Origin: Mycolicibacterium phocaicum
GTDB taxonomy: Bacteria > Actinomycetota > Actinomycetes > Mycobacteriales > Mycobacteriaceae
Direction of reading: 5' to 3'
Length of the DNA stretch: 64,000 nt
Assembly (NCBI RefSeq): GCF_010731115.1
Contig: NZ_AP022616.1
Coordinates: forward strand, 3,100,001-3,164,000
Shown here: positions 49,683-57,200 of the stretch, one piece after another
Layout of the letters: each line of letters starts with the position of its first letter
Numbering within the stretch: the stretch's first letter is position 1
Made by a program: the position numbers and the translations under genes
The notes under the pieces: model-generated
What the model was told of the DNA's origin: nothing
The model's input: the letters and a program-made list of their open reading frames with translations, nothing else
Databases searched by the model: none

Positions 49683-50031
49683 CGATTGGCGCATCTTCGA
49701 ACCGCCAGACCAGCACGAACTATCCAGACGAGCCGACGATCTCTTGCGCCGAGTCAGCCTCGTCCGCGCCCACGGCTGGGACCAGTACCGCCAACTCTGG
49801 TCCTGCGGCGAAGTCCTGGGACTTGCACTGCTCTTGGGCGACGGCTCAGAACTCCAACGGTCCGGCGAGACAATCGTTTCCGTACTGGAGCGGTGGGCGT
49901 TCGATCTCTGGGGAATCGTTTGCGGGCAAGAAGATACCGACGCCGGGCTCCCCCGTACGCGTGCCTGGTTCGACTCCCTACGAGCCGCCATCGGCGCCCC
50001 GGACATTCAGCAACCACCGGTGACAAGGTGA
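49675..50031 (+). CDS. Hypothetical protein between translocase and excisionase
   Basis: 118 aa. Start ATG 49675 overlaps the translocase stop by eight bases. The chain is helical and Trp/Leu/Arg-rich: WRIFEPPDQHELSRRADDLLRRVSLVRAHGWDQYRQLW, VLERWAFDLWGIVCG. No family is recognised. Co-translation with the translocase and position before the excisionase point to a role in maintenance or transfer of the element. Confidence 0.65.
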   Translation: MNDDWRIFEPPDQHELSRRADDLLRRVSLVRAHGWDQYRQLWSCGEVLGLALLLGDGSELQRSGETIVSVLERWAFDLWGIVCGQEDTDAGLPRTRAWFDSLRAAIGAPDIQQPPVTR

Positions 50032-50035
50032 AGCG

Positions 50036-50272
50036 ATGGTCATCCACGGCCTGCGGGACGCCCTCATCGCATCGGGCAACTTTCCAGAATTGCTTACCGC
50101 CGAACAAGTTTCAGCACTACTCGGAGTATCAGCCGCAACGCTGAACCGCTGGGCAGCGATCCGCGAAACCACCGGCCAACAGATCGGCCCACCGTGCTAC
50201 ACGTTGTCTGAGCGGGTGCGTCGCTGGGACTGCGCCGAAGTTCGGTCATGGCTCAAGCAGGTTCGCCAGTAA
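50036..50272 (+). CDS. xis: Excisionase (HTH_17/MerR-like)
   Basis: 78 aa. A winged-HTH of excisionase type: LLTAEQVSALLGVSAATLNRWAAIRETTGQQIGPPCYTLSERVRRWDCAEVRSWL. Such proteins bend attachment-site DNA and steer the integrase towards excision. The stop TAA overlaps the integrase ATG (TAATG), so Xis and Int are made together. GTGAAGCG lies before the ATG. Confidence 0.87.
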   Translation: MVIHGLRDALIASGNFPELLTAEQVSALLGVSAATLNRWAAIRETTGQQIGPPCYTLSERVRRWDCAEVRSWLKQVRQ

Positions 50273-51441
50273 TGGCCGGCAACACACCCCGCGGTATCCG
50301 AAAACGTCTCAACGCTGCCGGTGAACCCCGCTACCAAGTCCGCTACCTGGTCCGTGATCCCGACGCCTCGTCAGGCTGGGTTGAAACATCGGCGACGTTC
50401 CCAACGCTGCGCGAGGCCAAAGCATTCAAATCCGAACGCGATAACGAGGCCGCGCTCGGAGCCCGTCGATTCGACCCGCGCCTCGGCCGTACACCGCTGA
50501 ACCGGATTTGGACACAGTTCTCCGACTCGAAGAAACCAGCGGTATCGCCGAAGACCTGGAGCGGCTACACCCAGCACTGGGACCTACGCATCGCCCCGAA
50601 CTTCGGCCACGTACCCGTCGACGAAATCACCCGCGCCGACGTCCAACAGTTTGTCGATGAGCTGACCGTCGGACCGTGGGCCAAGGTGTCCACACTGCGA
50701 CTCCTGCGATCGATCCTCGACGTCGCGCACCAGGACGGCCGTATCCACCGCAACCCCGCAACCGGAGTCTCAGCCGGACGCATCCCCGAACGCGAACGGC
50801 ACCGATACCTCACCGCCCAGGAAGTCCAGACCCTCGCCGCGGCCTGCGGGAACGAGGGCGACGTCGTGATCGTCCTCGCCTACACTGGGCTGCGCTGGTC
50901 CGAACTCGTCGGCCTCCGCGTCAAAGACATCGACCTGACCGCCCGGCGTCTGTACATCCGGCGCGCCGCCCCCGAAGTCGAAGGCCGCATCGTCATCGGC
51001 CCGCCGAAGACCCGCGCCGGCATCCGAACCGTCCCACTCCCGCAAGTGGTGGTCGACATCCTCAAACGGCGCATCAGCGGCCGCGCTGCCGACGACCCGG
51101 CAATCACCTCACCCAACGGCAAAATGCTGCGATCCAACAATTGGCGCCGACACACGCATTGGAACAAGGCCCTCAAGAAGACCAGGCTAGCGCCACTGAC
51201 CATTCACGACCTGCGCCACACCTACGCCAGCCTGGCCCGAAAATCAGGCGCCGATCTGCGCTACGTCCAGAAAACCATGGGCCACTCGACACCGACCGTC
51301 ACCGCGAACATCTATAGCGACCTCTACGCGGACGAACTCGACCAGGTCGCGACCAACCTCGATCAGCTTCACACGACTGAGACTCAGACACCGAAGACCG
51401 GACAAGAACCGGACGAATCAGACCAACCACCGAGTGCATGA
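50272..51441 (+). CDS. int: Tyrosine recombinase (integrase) of the AICE
   Basis: 389 aa. N-terminal AP2-like arm-binding part (RKRLNAAGEPRYQVRYLVRD, ATFPTLREAKAFK), SAM-like core-binding domain (FSDSKKPAVSPKTWSGYTQHWDLRI), and catalytic domain with all residues: R in AYTGLRWSELVGL, K in the VIGPPKTRAGIRTVPLP strand, HxxR in IHDLRHTYASL, H in KTMGHSTPTV, Y in NIYSDLY. It acts on the 49-bp tRNA-Phe core. The ATG at 50272 overlaps xis. The gene ends 26 bp from attR. Confidence 0.93.
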   Translation: MAGNTPRGIRKRLNAAGEPRYQVRYLVRDPDASSGWVETSATFPTLREAKAFKSERDNEAALGARRFDPRLGRTPLNRIWTQFSDSKKPAVSPKTWSGYTQHWDLRIAPNFGHVPVDEITRADVQQFVDELTVGPWAKVSTLRLLRSILDVAHQDGRIHRNPATGVSAGRIPERERHRYLTAQEVQTLAAACGNEGDVVIVLAYTGLRWSELVGLRVKDIDLTARRLYIRRAAPEVEGRIVIGPPKTRAGIRTVPLPQVVVDILKRRISGRAADDPAITSPNGKMLRSNNWRRHTHWNKALKKTRLAPLTIHDLRHTYASLARKSGADLRYVQKTMGHSTPTVTANIYSDLYADELDQVATNLDQLHTTETQTPKTGQEPDESDQPPSA

Positions 51442-51467
51442 CCCGTGTTTGTGCAGGTAAAGAATGG

Positions 51468-51516
51468 TGGCCAGGGCCGGGATCGAACCGGCGACCTTCC
51501 GCTTTTCAGGCGGACG
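51468..51516. repeat. Right attachment site (attR) inside tRNA-Phe
   Basis: 49 bp identical to 28081-28129. It is the 3' two-thirds of the intact tRNA-Phe gene; the element supplies this copy, so the tRNA stays functional after integration. Confidence 0.95.
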
Positions 51517-51541
51517 CTCGTACCAACTGAGCTACCTGGCC
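51468..51541 (-). tRNA. tRNA-Phe (anticodon GAA)
   Basis: 74 nt without an encoded CCA. Acceptor GGCCAGG/CCTGGCC with discriminator A, D arm GCTC...GAGC, anticodon loop CTGAAAA, T arm GCCGG TTCGATC CCGGC. It is the integration target of the element at its 3' side; the element ends within it. Confidence 0.95.
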
Positions 51542-51569
51542 GGAAGGGCAAGTTGCCTCGCCGTTCTGG

Positions 51570-51643
51570 CGACCCTGACGGGACTCGAACCCGCGACCTC
51601 CGCCGTGACAGGGCGGCGCGCTAACCAACTGCGCCACAGGGCC
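51570..51643 (-). tRNA. tRNA-Asp (anticodon GTC)
   Basis: 74 nt. Acceptor GGCCCTG/CAGGGTC, discriminator G, anticodon loop CTGTCAC, T loop TTCGAGT. Same strand and 28 bp upstream of tRNA-Phe, so the two are likely co-transcribed with tRNA-Glu. Confidence 0.95.
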
Positions 51644-51675
51644 TTACATACTGCATTGCTTCGCTTTCGCGTTGC

Positions 51676-51748
51676 GTACCCCCAACGGGATTCGAACCCG
51701 TGCTACCGCCGTGAAAGGGCGGCGTCCTAGGCCACTAAACGATGGGGG
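51676..51748 (-). tRNA. tRNA-Glu (anticodon TTC)
   Basis: 73 nt. Acceptor GCCCCCA/TGGGGGT, anticodon loop CTTTCAC, T loop TTCGAAT. First of the minus-strand Glu-Asp-Phe cluster. Confidence 0.95.
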
Positions 51749-51913
51749 CCAATCCGAATCTCTTCGGGGGCACTCTCAACGTTTCCGTTGGGAGCTTCGA
51801 TAGCTTAGGGCACGACCGCCCCACGGCCCAAATCGGCACTTCAGGCCACCGACCGCCGCTCAACCACCTGCCCTGCGAAGCGGCCGGGCGGGACGCAGTA
51901 TCCTGTGTCCCAC

Positions 51914-51989
51914 GCCCCTATAGCTCAGTCGGTAGAGCTACGGACTTTTAATCCGCAGGTCCCAGGTTCGAGCCCTGGTGGGGGCACCA
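51914..51989 (+). tRNA. tRNA-Lys (anticodon TTT), CCA encoded
   Basis: 73 nt plus an encoded CCA (51987-51989). Acceptor GCCCCTA/TGGGGGC with discriminator A, anticodon loop CTTTTAA, T loop TTCGAGC. It is divergent from the Glu-Asp-Phe cluster. A partial 3' copy lies 340 bp downstream. Confidence 0.95.
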
Positions 51990-52419
51990 GAGTGTCAACC
52001 AATCGTCTCTCAACCGGTCGCCATCGCGGAGTTGGCCCCTGTCGTGTCGTCTCGGGTTCTGCAGTGATCGCATCCTTCGATGACCCAATGTCCAAGGCGC
52101 TGAACGCAAGGGCAGGCATCGCAGTCGATGTGCAACCGGCGACAAAGCCGGCACGTCGTGGAAAGTTCATCAAGGAGCTCGGACATGTCGGCGCCTCTCT
52201 GTAGGAGCTCTGGCTTGACGTAAGACTCACGCAGATCCGGCTCACGAGTATGAGTAGAGGGCTACTCGAAACGTGCTCTCAAACGATCGGCGACGCAGCG
52301 GTCGGTTGCGTGACTGAACCGCGTCTGTAAATCCGCAGGCCCCAGGTTCGAGTCCCGATGGGGCACCACAAGTCCGCCAATTCAGCAGCCGGACTAACCG
52401 TGGTGGATAGTCTGGCGAC
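51990..52419. other. Gene-free stretch after tRNA-Lys, probable remnant of an excised or decayed element
   Basis: 430 bp without a supported gene. Open frames are short and without ribosome sites or recognisable domains. The stretch is bounded by tRNA-Lys and the degenerate tRNA-Lys 3' copy at 52328-52368, so it looks like what remains between two attachment sites. Confidence 0.55.
52328..52368 (+). pseudogene. Degenerate 3' fragment of tRNA-Lys (old attachment site)
   Basis: TAAATCCGCAGG then CCCAGGTTCGAG and GGGGCACCA mirror the anticodon-arm-to-CCA part of tRNA-Lys at 51949-51989, with several substitutions and a one-base shortening of the acceptor. The 5' half of a tRNA is absent, so it cannot be functional. 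Such 3' copies mark the far end of tRNA-integrating elements. Confidence 0.75.
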
Positions 52420-52878
52420 GTGACGAACAACGCCGACGCCGCCCAGCTCGAGTTCATGAACTCGATGTTCGCGACCACCATCCCGTCCGCCCACGGCCTG
52501 GGCGTCCGAGTCGTCGAAGTCCGCCGCGGATTCGCTGCCACCACGGCCCCAATCGCGGGCAACGGCAACCACTTTGGCGTCATGTACGCGGGCGTGCTGT
52601 TCACCGTCGCCGAGGTGCTCGGCGGGATTCTCGCGCTCACCGCGTTCGACCAGAGCCAGTTCTTCCCACTGGTCAAGGACATGTCGATCCAATACAAGGC
52701 GCCGGCGAAATCCGACGTGCGCGCGCAAGCCGAACTGAGCGACGAGGACATCGCCCGGATCGAGGCGGAGGCCGCACAGCACGGCAAGTCGGAGTACACC
52801 GTCGAGGCGGTCGTGACCGACGCCGACGGCACCGTCGTGGCCACCACTCAGGCGACCTGCCAGCTCCGCCGGAAGTAA
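52420..52878 (+). CDS. Hotdog-fold thioesterase-like protein (DUF4442/PaaI type)
   Basis: 152 aa. GVRVVEVRRGFAATTAPIAGNGNHFGVMYAGVLFTVAEVLGGILAL is the hotdog helix with the GNHFGVMYAG segment typical of DUF4442 proteins, followed by VKDMSIQYKAPAKSDVRAQAELS. It may hydrolyse acyl-CoA thioesters. Start is the GTG at 52420. It is convergent with the MerR gene, 11 bp between stops. Confidence 0.78.
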   Translation: MTNNADAAQLEFMNSMFATTIPSAHGLGVRVVEVRRGFAATTAPIAGNGNHFGVMYAGVLFTVAEVLGGILALTAFDQSQFFPLVKDMSIQYKAPAKSDVRAQAELSDEDIARIEAEAAQHGKSEYTVEAVVTDADGTVVATTQATCQLRRK

Positions 52879-52889
52879 CCGCCGGCGGC

Positions 52890-53612
52890 CTATTTGGCCG
52901 GAATCTCCAATTCCGCCACGCGTTCCTGCACCGCCTGACTGATCGCGGCGGTGAACCGGTCGGCCATCATCTGCGCCGCCAGCGGCCGCAGGTTCGGCAC
53001 CACTTTGGCGATCCGCCCGAGGTACACGTTGGGGTCGTCGGCCTCCCGAATCCGGCTGAAAACGACGTCCGTCACTTCGTTGGCGAGGGCGTCGATGTGC
53101 TTGTCGACGACGCCGGCCAGGCGGCGGACGTCCTCGGCCGGCACGTTGGTGTCGCGCAGGTTCATGGCCGCGCCCAGGACCGACTGCCGAACGCTGAAGG
53201 TGCCGTCGTCGAGACGGCGGATGGCGCCCAGCGCCTCGAGGGTCGCGAGGGCCCGGTCGTCGAGCGACAGACCGGCGCGTTGTTCGAGCTCTCGGAGGTC
53301 GACGGTCTCGTCCTCGGCCGGGCTCCACGGTGTGAGAAGTGCCGCACGCACCGCGAGGTCATGGGCCGTCGCGCCTTCGGGCAACCGGGCCAGCACCTTG
53401 GTGATGGCCGCGAGGGTGTAGCCGTGCTGTTGCAGCTGCTGCACCAACTCGAGCCGAATCCGATGCGGCGCACCGTAATACGCGAGACGGCCGCGCCGCT
53501 CGGCGGGCGGCAGCAGGCCGCTCTCGTTGTAGAAGCGAATGGTTCGCACGGTCGTGCCGGTGCGCGCGGCCAGTTCGTCGATGGTGAATTCCTCGACTGT
53601 GACATCTGTCAT
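52890..53612 (-). CDS. MerR-family regulator
   Basis: 240 aa. The N-terminal HTH: FTIDELAARTGTTVRTIRFYNESGLLPPAERRGRLAYYG and HRIRLELVQQLQQHGYTLAAITKVL. The long C-terminal part (~150 residues) is a helical effector region. No Cys pattern of metal sensors is present, so an organic ligand is more likely. Start is ATG 53612. It is divergent from the SDR-SDR-FadD operon, with a palindrome in between, and so probably controls that operon. Confidence 0.85.
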   Translation of the reverse strand: MTDVTVEEFTIDELAARTGTTVRTIRFYNESGLLPPAERRGRLAYYGAPHRIRLELVQQLQQHGYTLAAITKVLARLPEGATAHDLAVRAALLTPWSPAEDETVDLRELEQRAGLSLDDRALATLEALGAIRRLDDGTFSVRQSVLGAAMNLRDTNVPAEDVRRLAGVVDKHIDALANEVTDVVFSRIREADDPNVYLGRIAKVVPNLRPLAAQMMADRFTAAISQAVQERVAELEIPAK

Positions 53613-53641
53613 TCCACGAAGTATAGACACCAACATTCACA

Positions 53642-53664
53642 CTGTGCCAGTGTTACTGGCACAG
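53642..53664. promoter_or_regulatory. Palindromic MerR operator in the divergent promoter region
   Basis: CTGTGCCAGT and ACTGGCACAG (10-bp perfect arms) flank GTT, in the 80-bp gap between the MerR gene and the first SDR gene. A single strong palindrome between long-spaced promoter elements is typical of MerR control. Confidence 0.75.
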
Positions 53665-53692
53665 TCACACGTCACTAGGAAATGAGAGCCAC

Positions 53693-54484
53693 ATGACTCT
53701 GCCGAAGCCCTCTGGCACCACCGAGGTCGTCATCACTGGCGCCTCCTCCGGAATCGGAACCGAACTGGCCCGCGTGCTCGCCGCCCGCGGCTACAGCCTC
53801 TTCCTGGTCGCCCGTCGCCAGGACCGCCTCGACGCCCTCGCCGAGGAACTGCGCGCCGCGCACGGTGTCGGCGTCACCGTCCGCCCGTGCGACCTGGCCG
53901 ACGCCGCACAGCGCCAGACCCTGATCGAGGAACTGCGCACCCGGCCCGTCGCCGGCCTCATCAACAACGCGGGTTTCGGCACCAGCGGCGCCTTCCACAC
54001 CCTGCCGATGGACCGCGAGCGCGAGCAGGTTGAGCTCAATGTTGTTGCGGTGCAGGAACTCACGCACGCGGTCCTGCCCGGCATGGTCGAGCGCGGCGCC
54101 GGCGCCGTCCTCAACGTCGCCTCTGTCGTCGCGTTCCAGCCCATGCCGTCGATGGCGACCTACGGCGCGTCGAAGGCGTTCGTCAACTCGTTTTCCGAAG
54201 CCGTCCACGAAGAGCTGCGCGGCACCGGCGTCTCCTGCACCGCGCTGTGCCCCGGACCGGTCCCCACCGAGTGGGCCGAGATCGCCTCGGCACATGAGTT
54301 CAGCCTGCGACCGGCTCAGGTCTCCCCCGCAGACGTCGCCACCCAGGCCGTCGACGGCATGCAGGCCGGCGCCCGCCAGGTGATCCCCGGCACCGTCGTG
54401 AAGCTCATGGCCATCACCGGCTCCATCACTCCCCACGCCCTGCTGCTGCCCGCCCTGCGCCTGGCCCGCAAGGCCCTGGGCTGA
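53693..54484 (+). CDS. Short-chain dehydrogenase/reductase (first)
   Basis: 263 aa, classical SDR. Cofactor loop VVITGASSGIGTELA, NNAG (INNAGFG), catalytic Ser in LNVASVVAF and YxxxK in TYGASKAF. The substrate is unknown; homologues act on lipid-related ketones or aldehydes. Start ATG 53693 after CTAGGAAATGAGAG. First gene of SDR-SDR-FadD; 32 bp separate it from the second SDR. Confidence 0.88.
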   Translation: MTLPKPSGTTEVVITGASSGIGTELARVLAARGYSLFLVARRQDRLDALAEELRAAHGVGVTVRPCDLADAAQRQTLIEELRTRPVAGLINNAGFGTSGAFHTLPMDREREQVELNVVAVQELTHAVLPGMVERGAGAVLNVASVVAFQPMPSMATYGASKAFVNSFSEAVHEELRGTGVSCTALCPGPVPTEWAEIASAHEFSLRPAQVSPADVATQAVDGMQAGARQVIPGTVVKLMAITGSITPHALLLPALRLARKALG

Positions 54485-54516
54485 CAACCGACCACACTCA
54501 AGAACGGACCCCTGCC

Positions 54517-55506
54517 ATGAATCTCTCCGACATCACCGCACTGGCGACCAAGCCCGTCGCCGCCATCAGCGCCAAGCCGCTCGCCGTGTTCGCCAGCGTC
54601 ATGAACACACCGATCAAGACCCGGCCGATCTACCTGCAGACCGTGGTCGACGCCCTCACCGGCTACACCCTCGAAGACGCCGTCGCGGGCAAGGTCGTCG
54701 TGATCACCGGCGCCTCGGCCGGCATCGGTGAGACCACCGCCCGCCGCATCGGCGCGGCCGGCGGCGAGGTCGTGCTGGTGGCCCGCACCCGGGAGAACCT
54801 GGAACGCGTCGCCGACGACATCCGCGCCGACGGCGGCACCGCGCACGTCTACCCCTGCGACCTCAGCGACCTCGACGCCATCGGCGCCATGGCCGACCAG
54901 GTGCTGGCCGATCTGGGTCACGTCGACATCCTGATCAACAACGCCGGCCGTTCCATCCGCCGCTCGCTGGAGCTGTCCCACGACCGGATGCACGATTACC
55001 AGCGGACCATGCAGCTCAACTACTTCGCGCCGGTCCAGCTGATCCTCAAGTTCACGCCCGGCATGCGCGAACGCGGCTTCGGACACATCATCAACGTGTC
55101 CTCCATCGGCGTGCAGACCAAGCTGCCGCGCTTCGGCGCCTACATCGCCAGCAAGTCGGCACTGGACGGACTGTGCGACACGTTGCAAGGTGAGACGGTG
55201 TCGGAGAACATCACCTTCACGACGGTGCACATGCCGTTGGTGCGGACCGCGATGATCGCCCCGACAAAGATGTACGACCGCTTCCCCACCCTGACGCCCG
55301 AGCAGGCCGCGGCCACGCTGTGCGACGCGATCATGCACCGGCCGCGCCGGCTGAGCCCGCCGTCCGGACAGCTGACGGCCCTCACCGACGCCCTCAGCCC
55401 GCGTCCGTTCGACCTGGTGCGGAACAAGGTCTACTCGATGTTCGGCGAATCCGCCGCTGCCCAGGCGGCACCGGCTGAGACTGCCGAATCCGTTGTGGCC
55501 GAATAG
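54517..55506 (+). CDS. Short-chain dehydrogenase/reductase (second, N-terminally extended)
   Basis: 329 aa. A ~55-residue N-terminal extension (MNLSDITALATKPVAAISAKPLAVF then MNTPIKTRPIYL) precedes the SDR domain: VVVITGASAGIGETTA, LINNAGRS, INVSSIG and YIASKSAL. The C-terminal ~50 residues end in an Ala-rich tail. This fits fatty-acyl or long-chain alcohol/ketone reductases of mycobacterial lipid metabolism. It is 12 bp from the following FadD gene and so co-transcribed. Confidence 0.87.
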   Translation: MNLSDITALATKPVAAISAKPLAVFASVMNTPIKTRPIYLQTVVDALTGYTLEDAVAGKVVVITGASAGIGETTARRIGAAGGEVVLVARTRENLERVADDIRADGGTAHVYPCDLSDLDAIGAMADQVLADLGHVDILINNAGRSIRRSLELSHDRMHDYQRTMQLNYFAPVQLILKFTPGMRERGFGHIINVSSIGVQTKLPRFGAYIASKSALDGLCDTLQGETVSENITFTTVHMPLVRTAMIAPTKMYDRFPTLTPEQAAATLCDAIMHRPRRLSPPSGQLTALTDALSPRPFDLVRNKVYSMFGESAAAQAAPAETAESVVAE

Positions 55507-55518
55507 AAGAGGACTTCG

Positions 55519-57141
55519 ATGGACCTGAACTCACTGCTTGCCGAGCCCGCCCGGCGCGCCGGCCTCGAAACCCGCGCCCTCGTGGCATTGGTGCGGGCCG
55601 GCGCCATCGGCGTCGATCTGCCGCACCGGTTGGTGCAGGTCCTGGCGGCACTCGACACCTACGGGCCGTTCGGGGCTGCGCCGCGCATCGCGGCGATCCG
55701 GCACGGCGCGTATCCGGCGATCGCCGACGAACGAGGCGAACTCACCTACGCCGAGTTCGACGAGGCAGTCAACCGCATCGCCAACGCATTTCGCGCTCGC
55801 CTGGCCCCCGGCGACACCGTCGGCATCCTCTGTCGCAATCACCGCGGACCACTGATCGTGGCGTTCGCCGCGTCCCGCGCCGGCGTCAACGCGGTGTGGC
55901 TCAACACGGCGTTCTCGGCCCGCCAGGCGGCCGAGGTCGCGAACCGCGAAGGCGTCGACCTGCTGGTGCACGACGTCGAGTTCACCGATCTGGTCGCGGA
56001 CATCGAAGCCAGGCACGGCACGTTCGTCGCCGACATCGACAGCGCGAGTGACGATCTCGACGCCCTGGCGGCCGATTCGTCACCCAAGGCACCGCCGGCG
56101 CCGGCCAAGCAGGGCCGGATCATCCTGCTGACCAGCGGGACGACGGGCACGCCCAAGGGCGCACCGCGCGCCGAGCCGCGCAGCTTCATCCTGCCTGGCG
56201 GACTGCTGGAGCGGCTGCCGATGCGGGCCCGCGAAGCCACCATCATCGGGCCGCCACTGTTCCACGGCACCGGCCTGCTGATCGCGATCATGACGATCGC
56301 TCTCGGCTCGAAGTTGGTGCTGCGCCGCAAGTTCGAGGCCGAGCAGCTGGTCGCCGACATCGAGCGCCACAAGGCCACCACGGTGTGCGTCGTGCCGGTC
56401 ATGCTGCAGCGGGTGCTGGGCCTCGGCGACGACACCGTCCGCAGCTACGACACCACCAGCCTGCGCGCGATCTTCTGCGCCGGCTCCCAGCTGCCGGCCG
56501 CCGTCGCCACCGCGGCACAGGACCTGCTCGGTGATGTGGTCTACAACCTCTACGGCTCAACGGAAGTGGCGCTCGCGACCATGGCGACGCCGTCCGACAT
56601 CCGCGAAGCGCCCACCTCGGTCGGCAAGCCGATGCTCGGTTGCCGGATCAAGATCTTCGACGACAACGGCCAGGAGGTGCCCACCCCCGGAACGGGCCGG
56701 ATATTCGTCGGCGCGGCAACACAATTCGAGGGCTACACCGGCGGCGGCACCAAGGAGTTCATCGACGGCCTGATGGCCAGCGGCGACGTCGGGCACTTCG
56801 ACGACGAGGGTCGGCTGTACATCGACGGCCGCGACGACGACATGATCGTCTCCGGCGGAGAGAACGTCTTCCCGGCCGAGGTCGAGGAACTGCTGGTCAC
56901 CCACCCCGCCATCGTGGAAGCCTCTGCGATCGGCGTCGACGACGAGGAATTCGGAAAACGCCTGCGCGCCTTCGTCGTCACCGTCAAGGGCACCGAGGTG
57001 TCGGAGGCGGAGGTCAAGCAGTTCGTCAAGGACAACCTCGCCCGCTACAAGGTGCCGCGCGAGGTGGTGTTCCTCGACGAGCTGCCGCGTAACCCCACCG
57101 GCAAGGTGCTCAAGCGGGATCTGACGGCGCGGACCGACTGA
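55519..57141 (+). CDS. FadD-type acyl-CoA synthetase (AMP-dependent ligase)
   Basis: 540 aa. ANL superfamily: P-loop LTSGTTGTPKG (~205), adenine motif YNLYGSTEVALAT (~350), hinge region YIDGRDDDMIVSGGENVFPAEVEELL, and C-terminal catalytic Lys in NPTGKVLKRDL. Activates a carboxylic acid as acyl-AMP and transfers it to CoA. It resembles FadD2/FadD12-type mycobacterial enzymes, but the exact paralogue cannot be assigned. With two SDRs and a thioesterase nearby, it suggests a lipid or sterol-like carboxylate pathway under MerR control. Confidence 0.88.
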   Translation: MDLNSLLAEPARRAGLETRALVALVRAGAIGVDLPHRLVQVLAALDTYGPFGAAPRIAAIRHGAYPAIADERGELTYAEFDEAVNRIANAFRARLAPGDTVGILCRNHRGPLIVAFAASRAGVNAVWLNTAFSARQAAEVANREGVDLLVHDVEFTDLVADIEARHGTFVADIDSASDDLDALAADSSPKAPPAPAKQGRIILLTSGTTGTPKGAPRAEPRSFILPGGLLERLPMRAREATIIGPPLFHGTGLLIAIMTIALGSKLVLRRKFEAEQLVADIERHKATTVCVVPVMLQRVLGLGDDTVRSYDTTSLRAIFCAGSQLPAAVATAAQDLLGDVVYNLYGSTEVALATMATPSDIREAPTSVGKPMLGCRIKIFDDNGQEVPTPGTGRIFVGAATQFEGYTGGGTKEFIDGLMASGDVGHFDDEGRLYIDGRDDDMIVSGGENVFPAEVEELLVTHPAIVEASAIGVDDEEFGKRLRAFVVTVKGTEVSEAEVKQFVKDNLARYKVPREVVFLDELPRNPTGKVLKRDLTARTD

Positions 57142-57200
57142 CCGTCGTCCGGCACGCAATGGGCGCTGGGCGTCCTGCGCCGCGACGGCTGATCCCGCCG

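Larger units (their letters stand above)
28081..51516. mobile_element. AICE-type integrative element in tRNA-Phe carrying a defence island (23.4 kb)
   Basis: Bounded by the 49-bp direct repeat. The backbone modules are all present and grouped as in pSAM2-like actinomycete integrative and conjugative elements: HUH replication initiator (28318-29829), KorSA-like GntR regulator with three operators (46994-47869), small gene plus FtsK/TraB-type translocase (47923-49682), excisionase and tyrosine integrase (50036-51441) beside the tRNA. No phage structural, lysis or terminase gene is present. Cargo from 29.8 to 46.4 kb is almost entirely predicted anti-phage functions. It appears intact: no frameshifted backbone gene was seen. 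Confidence 0.88.

Noticed and set aside
28081..51516. Element as a prophage
   Set aside because: No capsid, tail, terminase or lysis genes; Rep, KorSA-like regulator, FtsK/TraB, Xis and Int fit an AICE instead.
52328..52368. A second functional tRNA-Lys
   Set aside because: Only the 3' half is present, with substitutions in the stems; no 5' acceptor or D arm.
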